This document shows positions 37,578 through 51,400 of a DNA stretch of 64,000 nt, one piece after another. Both the position numbers and the translations under genes were made by a program. The DNA is taken from NCBI GenBank assembly GCA_963402885.1, contig OY727095.1, positions 20,961,001-21,025,000 of the forward strand. Reading direction: 5' to 3'. The notes under the pieces were generated by a model. That model saw only the letters and a program-made list of their open reading frames with translations, searched no databases and was not told the origin of the DNA. This DNA is from Antedon bifida (lineage: Eukaryota; Echinodermata; Crinoidea; Comatulida; Antedonidae). Position 1 is the stretch's first letter, and each line of letters opens with the position of its first letter.

Positions 37578-40500
37578 ATGCAATTTTCAAACACGGATAA
37601 TTCGAACAACCGCACAATTAGCCCCGATTGGCAATGTTCCTGGAGTGACATGGTGTCTGAACTGAATGGGTACGGCGAATTGTATCCAGGTTCGCAAATT
37701 TCAGCTCTTGAGAGCGTTACAATGCTACTTGGATATAGGATCCAGTGTAATGCAACGGATGCCGATATGATTTTTTTATTAAATATTATTTGTCAACATA
37801 TGCCCAAACAACACGCACGGTCGGTAAAACACTTGCAATCCTTGTACTTCTTTAAAAAAATTTTCGACGTTGAAAAGGAAAGTCAAGTTACTCGTTATCA
37901 AACTTGTGTGGACTGCTGCAGTGTTTTAGAAAATTTGATTTGCCCGGTGTGCAACAAACAAGGCAACAAAAATGAATCCTACTTGTTGACATTAGACGTT
38001 GCCAGTCAATTGGAAGAAATACACAAGGGTGAGTATGTAAAACAATGCTTTTTCTTTTCCATATTATTCAATTCAATTTATCTTTTATTGGTCTAATTTA
38101 TATAAAATAAAAATCAGGAAATCTTTGTTATATAATGGTTGTATTAAACGGTTAACATTTACAGCGAACACAAACAATTACCGTAGATAATTAAATTCCT
38201 TATTTAGTCACTACGTGCCACGATATAAGTTGAAATTAGGTTTATCACTCTTTTGTGTGATAATGACATATAGGAGTTAGTAAAGAAACACTGGGCACTC
38301 TTTAGGTATATACGCATTCTTATGTGATTGGATAATGCGCAATTTGAACGGTATGCGCAATTTGTATAGCGCTAGGATTTCCTTGGACAATTTGAATCAA
38401 AATATTCAATATAAATTATTTCGCAGAAAATTTTAAATAGAGCAAGGTATTATTGAGTATTTTATAAAACGTGAAGGTTATGAAAATTTAACGTAATGTT
38501 GCCGCGATAGAGGGACTGGTGCGCTTTCCCTTTTAATTTTATGCCTACACGTTTCACTACCGTACAATTTTGTATTCACATTTTATTGCGCAAACCGTTA
38601 AAATTGCGCACAGCATACAACTTTCGATTTTCATAATTTGAAAAATCTATTTTTTATATGGGGTGTATAATAGTTTTTAAGTTAAATATTTAAGGAATAT
38701 ATTTGATTTGATATACTTGATTTCCGGCAAATTAATCCATACTTTCAAAGTGATTATAATTTTCTTTTTGCAGATCCTAAAGTTGTAGAGGTGTTAAAAA
38801 CACCTAGAAAAGTGAGCAAATCCGGAATCTGTGACATTTATGATGGAAGAATGTATAAGGAACTACTGAAACCTGGTGGCTACTGCACCAATATCAATAA
38901 CCTTACAATGGTTTGGCATATCGATGGGGCACAAGTCTGGGATAGCTCCAGAGTGTCGATTTGGCCAATCCAAGGATATATTAATGAGCTACCCCCTAAG
39001 ATGCGGTATGTACAAATCCACATTTTCAATTTGTTTTAATTACATAGTACATTACAAATTTGATTTTATATAAATTAACTTATACAGTACATAGGCTAAT
39101 TAAATTTCGTGGGGGAAGCTTTAAGAGTAAAGCCACCGATCATTTGTATGCTTTTATTTACGATACGTAAATCTATCGATAATACGGCTGGACCGATTGG
39201 TAGCCAGAACCAGTCCAATGAACTTGGTGCGACAGATCTACCCCAGGCCTAAATTCACAGCAACTCTGTTTTTAATAAACAATAAACAGGGGTTCTGCTC
39301 ACATTTTTTCCAGTTCGAAACGTCCCAAACAAGCATAATATTTTAATGTATTATTAGTTTTCAATAAAAGTGTATTAGGCCCTAGTTGTTTCTGCCTCAA
39401 TACATATATCAAGTCGATATTCCAACCCTTTGCCTTGGCCAGTCCTGGGAAAAAATAACGTTAATGAACGATAGGCATACAAAATGTCGTATTTCAATTT
39501 ATTTTCTGTTTCGCACATGCCGCCAATTTCTTTAATATGGAAATAGCAAACGACACAGAAATGTTAATTTTTTTTTAAACTACAATATTGAAAATAAAAT
39601 TAAGTTATAGAAACATAATTTCGCACATGTTTTTGGTGAACTTTAAGCACAATTATCTACATCGGCCTATACTGATAAAATCACATTGTCAAATGGTGTA
39701 TTTTAGTTAACCATTAAAAACAGACTTACAAGAAAAAGTCCCCTTAAAATGGATGTCCCTGATAATGTTTGTCACAGAGGAGGGGTACTACCTGAACTGG
39801 ATTTGAAATTGATTTGAAACAAATTCAATAAAAAAAAATACAGTATAAAGCGTAATAAATTAAAGTGAATAATAGTCATAATTGATATGATGAACACTAT
39901 TAGTAAGGTTTCAGCAAGTATTAAACTTTAATTATTATATCTTTACATTCAATGAATCAAATGAAGCAGCCAGACAGCAAGTTAGCCATAATCACAATGT
40001 TAATAACCTGGGGAATGACATAAACTGATTACTTGACGATGCGTTGATACTAATTGTCACGTGGCCGAACTGGGTGGCAAATTGTTGTAGCAAACAGGCA
40101 TGTGAGCAATGTCTTTGCATGGGAATTTTGGACATAATGTTGTTTTTAAAAATAACCATTGAACAGAAGGTCGTATGAGAAATATCTATACCAAAAAATT
40201 TCAACAGTAATAACAGCTAAATCAAACGATAAAAAACTTTGGCAGGGCTTTTATCATATATATTATTTATGTAGATATAATTTGAAAAGCTTTATTAATT
40301 AGTCTAAGCTACATTTTGTTACTAAATTCCAACAGGTTTTGCAAGGAAAGGGTCGTTATATTTGGTTTGTGGTGCGGTAAGGGAAAGCCCCTTGTCAGCT
40401 CACTGATGTCCACACTCATACCAACGTTTAACCATGTATATGAAAAAGGTACGTCGAGATATTTACCAAAAAAAATCCATATATTGGTGATTATTGGTTT

Positions 40501-43500
40501 TCTAATGCTGTACATACTTATATGGTGATACACACTACAGATACATAAAAACCCTAAAATATACCATTTTTTGTGTGAAACCGGAAATTGCCCAGATTTT
40601 TGGATAGGCTACATAAAAAAAATTGTAATGGAATTTATGTGTATTATAAATTCCTTACAATTTTGAAGGACTATAATATATCGCTCTGAACTACAGTATG
40701 AATGTAATGTATAGGTAAATTATCTTTGTAAATTCTATATCTTGTAGGCGTACTGGTGGCAAATGAAACCATTCGTATTAAATTGTTGGCAGCAACAATG
40801 GATTTGCCAGCCATGAGCATGGTCAAAAACATGGCCCAATTTAATGGGAGGTATGGGTGTGGTCGATGTGAAGCGGAGGGGAAAGTTGTTAAAAAGGGAA
40901 AGGGGCACGTAACGGCATACGTACGGGAAGCAGAACCGCCGATAAAACGCTCTAAAGAGCGAATGGAAGAGCAGGCCAAAGAGGCATTAACTGGAAATAA
41001 CAAGGAACCAGTAAGTTAATTGTAGTTCAGTTTATCTTAAAAGTTCACCATTTTTTAATGTATAAATCGTTTTATCTATGTATTTATCTATCTAAAAGGT
41101 CAATATCACTAATTTTCAAATGTTTAAAATATCTCTCACATAACATAATAAAAACTGGCCATCCATAGTAAGCTTTTCAGCGTGACGTCATGAATGTACC
41201 ATTTTGTATATTCACGCCGCTTATCAGATATAAATCACATAATAACAATTAGACTTGCCCCAAGTCTGTAGTTACAGTATTTCGAGGCTTGTCGATGTTT
41301 TTCTGACCGATCATAAGTATGAAACGCCATATGTGCCAGCCAAAATATTTATCTTTTTACTAATATTAAGTCAAAGCTCCGTCTGGAAGCCAAACTAATA
41401 ATATATATATACAGTATACGCGTTCTCCAATCGGCAATTTAATGCAAGTTCCTGAATGATGACCCCAATTTGTTAAGCTTAGTGGGTCCCATTTCACATA
41501 TGCTACACTACAGTGGCCTACACAATTCAGCGCTATTTATTATGATATGGTATCAAAAAGATCACCTATTCGTCAGACCAGGAAAGAGTGAAATTATTCC
41601 ACTCTTCCCTGGTCAGACAAATTAAAATCTAGTTTAATTTTAGAAATAAAACCATGTTTTCTGTGTTTACAGGTTAAAGGGATCAAAGGTCCATCGGTCC
41701 TTTCGTTTATTCACGGTGTAGACCCATCAACACATGTGCAGGTAGATTATCTGCATGGTGCTTGTTCTGGCGTTATGAAAGCATTAATAAAAATGTGGAT
41801 CACCAATACCAAGGCGTCATATTACATCGGTGACCGATTGGCCGAGGTTGATGACCGACTTGTTACAATAAAACCCACAGACGATGTAACAAGGTCGACT
41901 CGGCCAATTAGCAAAAATTTCGCAAATTTCAAAGGTACGTTTGTTTAAGTATTCACATTCTTAAATATATATATATTTTCATGAATATACCATTTTAATG
42001 TAACATAATACTATAGTTATTCAATCTGACAAAACAATTGGATCGACACAAAAATTATTTACAGTACTTGATTGAAGAAACTGTAATTCAATTAAAGTGA
42101 ATATTAACAAGACCAACAGCCATTAAGTCGCGTGCTACAATGCATAGTGATACCGGACCGACAGACAGACCGACAGACCGACATAGTGAACTATAGAGTC
42201 GCGTCCACGCGACTAAAAATGGCCTGTAAAAAGGATCATTTTATAAATCTTTATTTTTCATGACTTAAGACGTTATTAGACGCTATCAGGACGTGTGTGG
42301 TCAGTCGGGTTTAGTCAGGCGCAACAGGCCTACATAACTAAAATATTTATCTCTTTTTGTTAGTAACCAATATTCAATATTATAGTAAACCGTCTACAAA
42401 AATACGGTATGAAAATATTAACATTATATTTTGATTAGAAGTTGGCCCAACTCACGAGCGTCAATCTCTGGGCCATGCTACATACTACGAGGCGGTATCC
42501 TCCCTTTGTAAGAATCGGCAATTCATTCGCAACAAGCCTCGCTTTACAAGTGCCCTCTTTCACATTTGTTGGGTTGTTTATAACATCCTACGCCTAGAAT
42601 AAAGCCTGCACTATATCGCGCCCGTTCATACAACAAAATTACAAAGCTTCACGAATTAAATGCATTTTGGTAATTTTTTTTACGCCACCGCTTGTCCTGT
42701 ACGTGCATGGAGTACTTTCGCAGTTGGCGTATATTTTCCATTCTACAATTTATTTTTGAGTTTGTATTTAGATCATGAACTAAAATTGTACTATAGTATA
42801 TGAAATTTACTTCTGTATGCCTAAAATGCTCTAAAACACCGGAGCTTCCGCACCTGGGCCTGGCCAATTGTTGCGCACACAGTACTCGATATTTACGTTT
42901 TCAAACGATGATAGTAAGCGTTGAATAACGTGGACTCAGGAAAACAGGCTTTTTAGTGAATCGATTTATTGTTGATATTTGTTGAGGTCATTTCTTAAAT
43001 TGTTATAATGCTGAAAAATACAGAACTTAAAACACGATTAAATGTGAATTAACTTGCAAATACTGTATCATTTTTTTACAGCCTCTGAATTCCGTTCATT
43101 GTGCTTGTATTATGGTTGTGTAGTATTCAAAGGAATACTACCTGACGATTACTACACACATTTTGCAATGTTCGCCACCGCATTGCATATTAGTTTGCGG
43201 GAGGAAATAACACCGAATGAACTAAAATCTGCAAAGACGTTATTTTGTAAATTCTACCAGCTTTACAAGACCTACTATGGTAAGTTTGTTTATTGATTAT
43301 TGAACAAAACACTATTTTTTAAGAAAGATTTGGGGGTTATCCACGCAAACGCAACATGGACATATGTCGTTAAAATATGAACGCCGGCAATTATTATGCC
43401 ATCCATCCTATGATTATGACATGAATTAAATATGTTTACAGTGCTGACATACTGTATTTACAGAACACACTGTATATGTTATATACAGCGTAGCATATAT

Positions 43501-45466
43501 GAAATTACGAGACCCATCTTTTAAATCAAATTTCTAACATGGTGACGTCATCAAATTGACATATAAAGAAAACTATTTTTGAAGATAAGTATCTAAATAA
43601 TTACATTAATAACAATTTTAAGAATCTTGGGCACGTAAAACTGAGATGCGCTCTATTTCAAAGGCGATGAGCTTTTACGAAAGAGATATAACTCCTGATA
43701 ACTTTTTGAATTTAATGATGACGTGAAGGTGCGACTGTAATCCATTTTATCCGTAAAAGTGTCATACTGTATTATGATGCAAATTAGTACTGTAGCGTGC
43801 ATTATTATGCAAATCGTGGAGTTGTGGTTTGGTTTACAAAGGACAATGAGAGGGAGTAGGGAGCTGGACGCAAAACTAAAAGGTAGCAGCCCGATGTTAG
43901 TTATCAGAGGAGGAAACAGATGAGGCTTAGGCGCAGGCAAATACTTTATACATATAACAGGAGAAGGCAAGCTACTCATTGCGATTGTGGTAACCGGCCG
44001 AGAACTCATTGCGATTGTGGTAACCGGCCGAGAACTCACTGCGATTGTGGTAACCGGCCGAGAACTCACTGCGATTGTGGTAACCGGCCGAGAACTCACT
44101 GCGATTGTGGTAACCGGCCGAGAACTCACTGCGATTGTGGTAACCGGCCGAGAACTCACTGCGATTGTGGTAACCGGCCGATATATACATTAATTTATTA
44201 AATTAAATCATGATTGAAAGACTGATTAAAATTTATTTAACCTGTTTGTAATTGTGATTTAATTTAATATTGTATTTTTATATTTTTAGGTTGTGAAAAC
44301 TGCACAATGAATGTTCACAATGTATGTGAACATCTGACAGAATGTGTCGAAGAATGTGGTCCAATTTGGACATTTGGATGTTTCTCTTTTGAAAGCAACT
44401 GTGGTCAAATGTGCAAATTTGCAAGAGGCACAAAATGCGTTGCAGATCAGGTAGACATACTTTTTTTATCGCTAAACTTGCATACATTATACAAATATTT
44501 CTGCTAAGAGGTGAAATATAACAATTGATATACGACAGAGAGAATGATATTTTTCTCATCTCAGGACGATATAGTCCGAAGAGAATAGTACTATGAAATT
44601 GCTACTTCTTAAGACTATTTTCTTGGCCCACAGATAGTAAATAATTACAAACTTTTGCAAAGAGCAAGGTCCTTACAAAATCTGGCAACATCAGAGTCTG
44701 TTCAAAATGTAGTTGGTGGTGTTCTTGGCAAAGGTAAAAGGTATAGTAATTACAATATTTTGTATAGATTACAGTAAAAAAATAAACTATGTATAATAGT
44801 GAAAGAAGTGGAAAATACACATTACATTGTAACACAAAAAAACAAATACTGTATTTAATAAAACTGTTAATTTAGATATATTTTATTTTTTCCCAAAATA
44901 ATTTTATCGATACTATTTGTCTTTTCAAATTTAATACAGTCAATCCAGAAAAAGAAAAATCAATGAAGACAAAGAAAACACAAGCAAAATTAAATTTAAT
45001 GGGGAAACTATCTATTCCACACAATGGAAAAGACTAAAGAGTCGAATTGGTTATGTGGTAGAATATAAGAGACGTGGCAGAACTTTATATGGAAAAGTTC
45101 TCAGTTTTAGCACACAAGAAGGAAAAACAAGTGCATATATTCAAGAAGGAAACATTATTTCTCAAAATGCATATGCAAAAGGCCTTGAAGAGGAATGGCA
45201 TTTGCATAAGTTATCAGCAACTGTAGGCAGCCATGCCAAAGAAGTAACTTTTAACCAGTAAGTGTACTGTTATTAACAATTCAATTAGTCACCAGCAATG
45301 GATGCGTTTCCTACTATTTCAAATAACAATTATTATTTTCAGACAAAGTGCTACTTACTATGTAAACACAAATGATATTCTACGTAAAGTGATGTTCATA
45401 AGTAAAGATTTTACAGAGGAGAAAGGCGTGGTGGTGCATGTTGCGTGTCGTTGGGAGCACGATTGA
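37578..45466 (+). CDS. EnSpm/CACTA-type transposase, 10 exons, apparently intact (gene F)
   Basis: Exons: 37578-38028, 38774-39005, 40336-40448, 40748-41010, 41673-41934, 43082-43279, 44290-44450, 44634-44740, 44940-45257, 45343-45466. All junctions are GT/AG and join in phase, giving 742 residues and a TGA. Features: zinc-ribbon-like C110-x2-C113 and C122-x2-C125; WHIDGAQVWDSS with D201, the likely first catalytic Asp, followed by SIWPIQGYINELPPKM; MDLPAMSMVKNM with D284, the likely second Asp, then YGCGRC (C303, C306); VDYLHGACSGVMKALIKMW (about 377-395); a DUF4218-like region (EFRSLCLYYGCVVFKGILPD, then MNVHNVCEHLTECVEECGPI, about 442-560); and a C-terminal domain ending WEHD. This order is that of Tnp2/CMC-superfamily transposases. 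The start is the first ATG of the open frame; an upstream exon is possible. The stop lies inside the antisense last exon of gene G. Confidence 0.85.
42126..42214. mobile_element. 89-bp miniature copy of the AGTCGCGTG element
   Basis: Begins AGTCGCGTG and ends CACGCGACT (perfect 9-bp TIRs) and contains CCGACATAGTGAACTATAGA. It is the reverse complement of both ends of the 666-bp element at 48972-49637 with the middle missing. It lies in an intron of transposase F. Confidence 0.75.
43976..44181. repeat. 30-bp minisatellite, about seven copies
   Basis: The unit GCGATTGTGGTAACCGGCCG plus AGAACTCACT is nearly identical across copies. It lies in intron 6 of transposase F. Because 30 is a multiple of 3, all six frames stay open; none is thought to be coding. 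Confidence 0.9.
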
Positions 45467-48400
45467 TCCGTCTAGAGACTTCTCTTGCTTTGACCCCAAT
45501 CATCATTCGGACTTCAGATTTTGTACGACCCGGGTACAGCATGAGAGCGTAAGCTATAAATGTAAGTGATAAGAATGTAGTTAATATAGAAGAAGTCAAC
45601 TGAGTATGAAATGAAAGGGTTTTAAATTGCACTCAACATAATATTCTAAATTTAAAAGTTATATCCATCAACATGATTTATTAGCTGTGGTTAATTTGAT
45701 TATACTGTATCTATACCACAGTATTGGCACAAAATGAAAAAAAAAGGTTATTAATGATGGGAAAATTGAAATATATTATAATATTTGGTTACTCACCAAC
45801 TATAGAATTTACTTTTTCGGGATCCAGCTGTCCTTTGCCTTCTCCTTTGCCTGTCACTGTTTGTGTTGCTAACATATTATCATCAAACAAATACTTTACA
45901 AGTATTCTTACTGACATGCCCATTTTGTCACATCCTTCACACAAATGGCGAATCCTAGGTGGGAAAACCTAAAAAAAATAAAGAAAAAAAAATTTTTAAT
46001 ATTGAATTATTGTACAGTACTATATTTTGCTGTTTCATCACTTAGAGTAATGAAACAAAACAAAAATTCATTTTCTAAAATCTATTTATAAAAGGAACCA
46101 AATACAGTTACACAGGTGTCTAGAAAATGCAGATCTAGTAGAAGGAGAACCTCTCTAAATGGATTGTTCCATTATTTATCAGAGGGATTAATACTGAATA
46201 TATTACATTTTTTATAAATACTTTATTACATAAGCTAGGATTTGCATTAATTACATTAATGTTTTGATTTAATTATTAAAGTAACTACATTTCCTAAACA
46301 ATATTTGAGAGCATGGCAGTTTTACAGGTTTTTCTTCCTTAAAGTGAATGTTTTCCATATGTTTCACTTATAAAACAGGGCCAATTCCCTTATTTAATGG
46401 TACTTTTTATTTCAGCATAAAAAGAAATTAAATAGATACTGTGCTCTAAAAGTAATAGTATTTCAGATATCCTATCCTCTGATTGGTAATGGAGTGATCA
46501 ATTTATTGTTTATTTTACTAATAACAAAATGATAAAAAGAAAACTTTTGTAATCTCAATTTTCGAAATTTGAATAACTGTCACTACTGTAATTAACAACT
46601 TACGTGGGATAGCTGGCTGTATATTTTCATTTGGCAATGTCTGAAGGGGTTGTTGTTGAGCATCAATTTTCCTTTGCATTGCTTCAACCTTTAAGTAATT
46701 AAGTATTGTTAATTATTGTTTTTTTTAAATAAATATTTTCAACATTTTTATTTTACAGAAACAACATAATTGTTTTACCTTGAGTGTTAGGTCATCAACT
46801 TTGTTTGACAACTGTTTTAGTTGGCCTACCAACTTCTTTACCGTACACTCAGATTGTCCAGAGTTGTCAGAAATATGCACAGAATGCCCTGATGATTCGT
46901 GCAAAGGAGGGCCTATAGAGGAGTCAATATTTTGATCATCAGCAGACAATGGAGACGAAACAGAATAATCCGAAAAAGAATGATGATCGGATTCATTGTC
47001 AGAAGTTTCATCTCGCAGCATCTGTAATACATTCCGTCTTTCGGCTTTTTTTTGCAGCTCGATTTGTTCTGCAAAAAAGAGAATCAAATACAATTTAATA
47101 AAACTGGTCACTGCAGACAACCTTAAAAAACTAAATAATTATTGTAGAAGCTATGTATGTAGTAGTAGTTAGTGTAAAAATCTTGTAATAGATACTTGCG
47201 TTTTTTTAATGCTGCTGTTGATACTGTGTAAAAAAAAAAACAGTTACGATTGTTTAGTAATTTAAACTGTAGGTGTCAAGTTGACTAGCACTAGTCTAAA
47301 TAGGGAAGTAATGATTCCATTATTGCAGTTTTATATTATATTGCTGTGATTGTGTTACAGGGTTGAAATTTTCTTTTAAAAAAGACATTTTTACGTCAAA
47401 ACAAATTATTACAGTAGTAATTGGCCAAAAAAACAACAAAAACTTACTCTTAGCAGGTGCAGTTGAATTTGCAGTTTCTGTAAAAGTGATACAAAATGCA
47501 TGATAAGTAAATTTATTAATTACCTTTTTTAAATAACATTTTGATGTAAAACAAATTTTTACAGTAGTAATCGGCAAAAAAAAAACTTACTCTTGGCAGG
47601 TGCAGTTGAATTTGCAGTTTCTGTAAAAGTGATACAAAATGCATGATAAGTAAATGTATTAATTACCTTTTTTAAATGACATTTTGATGTAAAACAAATT
47701 TTTACAGTAGTAATTGGCAAAAAAAAACTTACTCTTGGCAGGTGCAGTTGAATTTGCATTTTCTGTAAAAGTGATACAAAATGCATGATAAGTAAATGTA
47801 TTAATTACTTTTTTTTAAATGACATTTTGATGTAAAACGAATTTTTACAGTAGTAATTGGCAAAAAAAAAAAACTTACTCTTAGCAGGTGCATTTGAATT
47901 TGCAGTTTCTGTAAAAGTGATACAAAATGCATGATAAGTAAATGTATTAATTACTTTTTTTTAAATGACATATTTGATGTCAAACAAATTATTACAGTAG
48001 TAATTGGCAAAAAAAAATAAACAAAAACTTACTCTTAGCAGGTGCAATTGAATTTGCAGTTTCTGTAAAAGTGATACAAAACACAAGGTCGTTTTGGTTA
48101 TTAATTGTGCCTATTCAATTCTGGCTATGGCTGAAGTTATTCCAGTAATATGTAGTTATATTACTGAAAATGTTTATTTGAATGTGTTGCATATATACCA
48201 CTTAAGTCAGATATCCTGTCCAATGCTTTTTTTGTTTCTAAAAAATGCAATATTATCAAAGTATAATTAAAAAATAATTTTTGAAATATTTTTTAAATAA
48301 AATAAATTTTAAAATAACGTACTAAAATCCCTCCTTTACTAAATGTACATTGCATTGCAAGGGACAATTCAACATGACAAAAAAAATCAGTAAACAATTG

Positions 48401-51400
48401 TTAATGTCTACTACAATGGATGAAAAAGAAATCCAGGGATCGCTCTCAACTATTGAATTAATTAATTAAAAAGAATGTGATTCTATTGTACCTAGACGTT
48501 CCGCGTCGTTAAATACAACTCACGCAAATACAGTATTAACAAAATATCAAGCACTCAAGATGCAGCTATGTATTGTAGGCCTAAACAACGACCAGCGGTT
48601 CCACTACTGTATATGCACGTGCTCGGTGGAACCGCTGATCGTTGTTTAGGCCTACAATACATAGCTGCTTGAGTGCTTCTTCGTATGTATTTTCTGAAAT
48701 TACATACGATACGCCATACGTGAAATAGATGGTTTACTTTTATTTCATTTCAACAATTTAATAATTTTGCTATTGAAAAGTGAGGGGACATTCCCCACTA
48801 AAAAAAATATGGGGGGGGGGGGGGAATGTTCTCCGTCCCCCGCCGGGATCTGCGGTGCCATGGACCTATCTAATTTATAAGGTCCTAACTATGGAGTCCA
48901 TGGTCAGTCACTTGTGTTGTTACCAGTGGAAAAAATGTGATAGTTTTTGCTGATCACTAGCTTAAATTATTAGTCGCGTGGACGCGACTCTATAGTTCAC
49001 TATGTCGGTCTGTCTGTCGGTCCGGTATCACTATGCGTATCGCTTTTTGACCTTATCTTGATATCAGTTTAATCTAGCTAAGTCAATTTTTCACAGTATA
49101 TTCCTTATGGCCAGGAATCGATGTGGTTATATTTTCACGGTGCGCAATAAAAAATTACGCGGTCTACGCACGATTTAACGAAATCACGTTTGTAATCATA
49201 TCTTCACAACCATGAATCACAATTAAATAAAATTTGGTACTCATAAATTTCAGGGCATAAATCATCATATGGCAATACAATTAGTGCGTAGCGCATGTAA
49301 CGCATGCGTACGCGCGCTTAAAATGTTCAAAATTTATTTTCGATGAAATAAGAGTATGTTTCAGGCAATTTTAAGCGTTTACAAAATTGCCATGAGTGCG
49401 CATATTTTTGCGCGCGCACTGCGCGTTAAATGTTATTGCGCACTCTTTTTGCCTGATTTCTGTTTTCTTGACTTACTTTTCAACTCGAAATTACGTTATA
49501 CGAGCACGTCAAGAGTGACAGGCTACGCACGTGTAAATTAAAAAAATATAAATGTTTTTAAACATTTCAACATTTTTAAACATGTTCAGTAATTTCGGTC
49601 AGTTGGTTGGTCGGTAAACACTAATGAGCACGCGACTGCAGCCATCTATATGGCCTTGTTATTAGTACTGTAGTCCACTACAATATTGCAACACACAAGA
49701 GAATAAATACATACATCTATTAACTGATCACTAAGTTGGCTGTAGGCCACCTTCTAACATGAACAATGTTTGACCATGGAGGTAAAAATAATTGTCTACC
49801 TCCGTGGTTTATCCGTCATGTTGCGTCGCGTGGGCGGAGTAAAAAATCTTTAGGCCTACAGTTTATGATGTAATCCGGCGGCCGGATTTACAAACGCAAG
49901 GGAAAGATGAAAATTTAAAAAAACATTAATTATAAAAAGCCGTTTTAAATCATCACGATTGGTTGATTTTGAACTATGCGGTAGAAAAATGAAAAGGCAA
50001 ATTACACTGAGAAAAAATGGCAACGCTTATGACTGGATCTCAAAGGAGATACAATTAAAATAAGCAAATGTGTTAAATTAAATTGCCAGAAAGAACTGTG
50101 ATTCAGAGTGGCTGCTGAAATGGGTTGACTTGCTCTAAACTTTTGCTCTCTGTCTAACATTATTAACTTATATTTTATATTTGAATGTAGTATTTATTTT
50201 GGTTTAGTTGTATTGTTATTTTGATTAATTTTAATAGTATATATATATATAAACTTCGATCCCAAAATGTATAACACTTTCCCGTTCCATATCTAGTCTT
50301 ACTTTCTGTAAAAAGGTTTTTTCACGAGGTAAACTACTTTCACAGTTATGTTTAATTAAACAAATAACATGTCATACCTCCAACACTCACGATTTCTCCT
50401 CGCCATCCTTGACCTGGTAATGTCACTTTTGTTCCAGCTACAAATTCAGGCCTGGCCATTCGAAGTTTCATGGCCATTGTTGGCCTTAGGTCTGTTATGG
50501 TGGCGTCGTCCCACTCGACACCATTCTGCACAATTAAAAACTTACTAGTTAAAATTAATAAATTCAGCAAAGATTAAAATCAATTTACCTGTTTATTACA
50601 ATTTTCATTTTCAAAAATAGACTGAACTAACTATATGTCAATCAATTAAAATATAATCATATTTATTGTTTCGGTTAATATTTTTTTATAAACTAATTTT
50701 AATACCTAATTTACCTAAAAGGTGATTTTGTTTTATCTAAAATTATACATTCAGTATTGGTTCGCCTCAAGGTAGTGAAAATAACTCAAACGGCGGTTTG
50801 TTCGTGAATCAAATTTGAAATAACTTAAAAACATTGAGAAATAAGGGTTTCTCTAGTCTACATTAATACGGCCTCCGAGTTATAGAAACAAAGATGACCA
50901 ATGTTAATTCAAACTACCTACGTGGGTGAGGATTCCGTGGGTGACAGACCTAAGAGTGAGTATTGTAATTGTTATGATATTTATATTATATATTAATTAA
51001 TATCCTTAATTTACATGAAAACTTATTACAGTGATTTAATGTTTGTATAATAAGAAGCTATACTCATGTTTTCCCCCAGAAAAATTCATTATTTTCAGTT
51101 AAAGCTCTTGTAGATTTTCTTGTCAGCGAATGTTTAGGTTACTTCAATCATAGAAATAATATTATAGTGAACTACAATATCTCAATACATTCGTTTTAGC
51201 TTTTTTAGGGGTTAATTAATTAACCAATCAAATACATGAGAATTGATTGACTTGATTAAGTAATACTGTATCAGCATTATTAATCGCATAATACAATTCA
51301 CGTTTGCAATTAAACACGCTACTGTTTGCATGATAGTTATTTCCTCATTATCAGCCGCCTTTGGAATTACTTTAGGCGTATACAATTGTTTATTTCTAAA

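Noticed and set aside
43976..44181. Possible CRISPR-like array
   Set aside because: Units are contiguous without unique spacers and the genome is eukaryotic; it is a minisatellite.
43653..44201. Several repetitive ORFs on both strands (SSRPVTTIAV, CDCGNRPRTH, FSAGYHNRSE types)
   Set aside because: Produced by a 30-bp minisatellite inside an intron of the transposase; 30 is divisible by three, so all frames stay open.
47320..47786. Minus-strand ORFs reading through the repeated 30-nt exons
   Set aside because: They read through introns; the repeated GTAAGT donors and CAG acceptors indicate short spliced exons instead.
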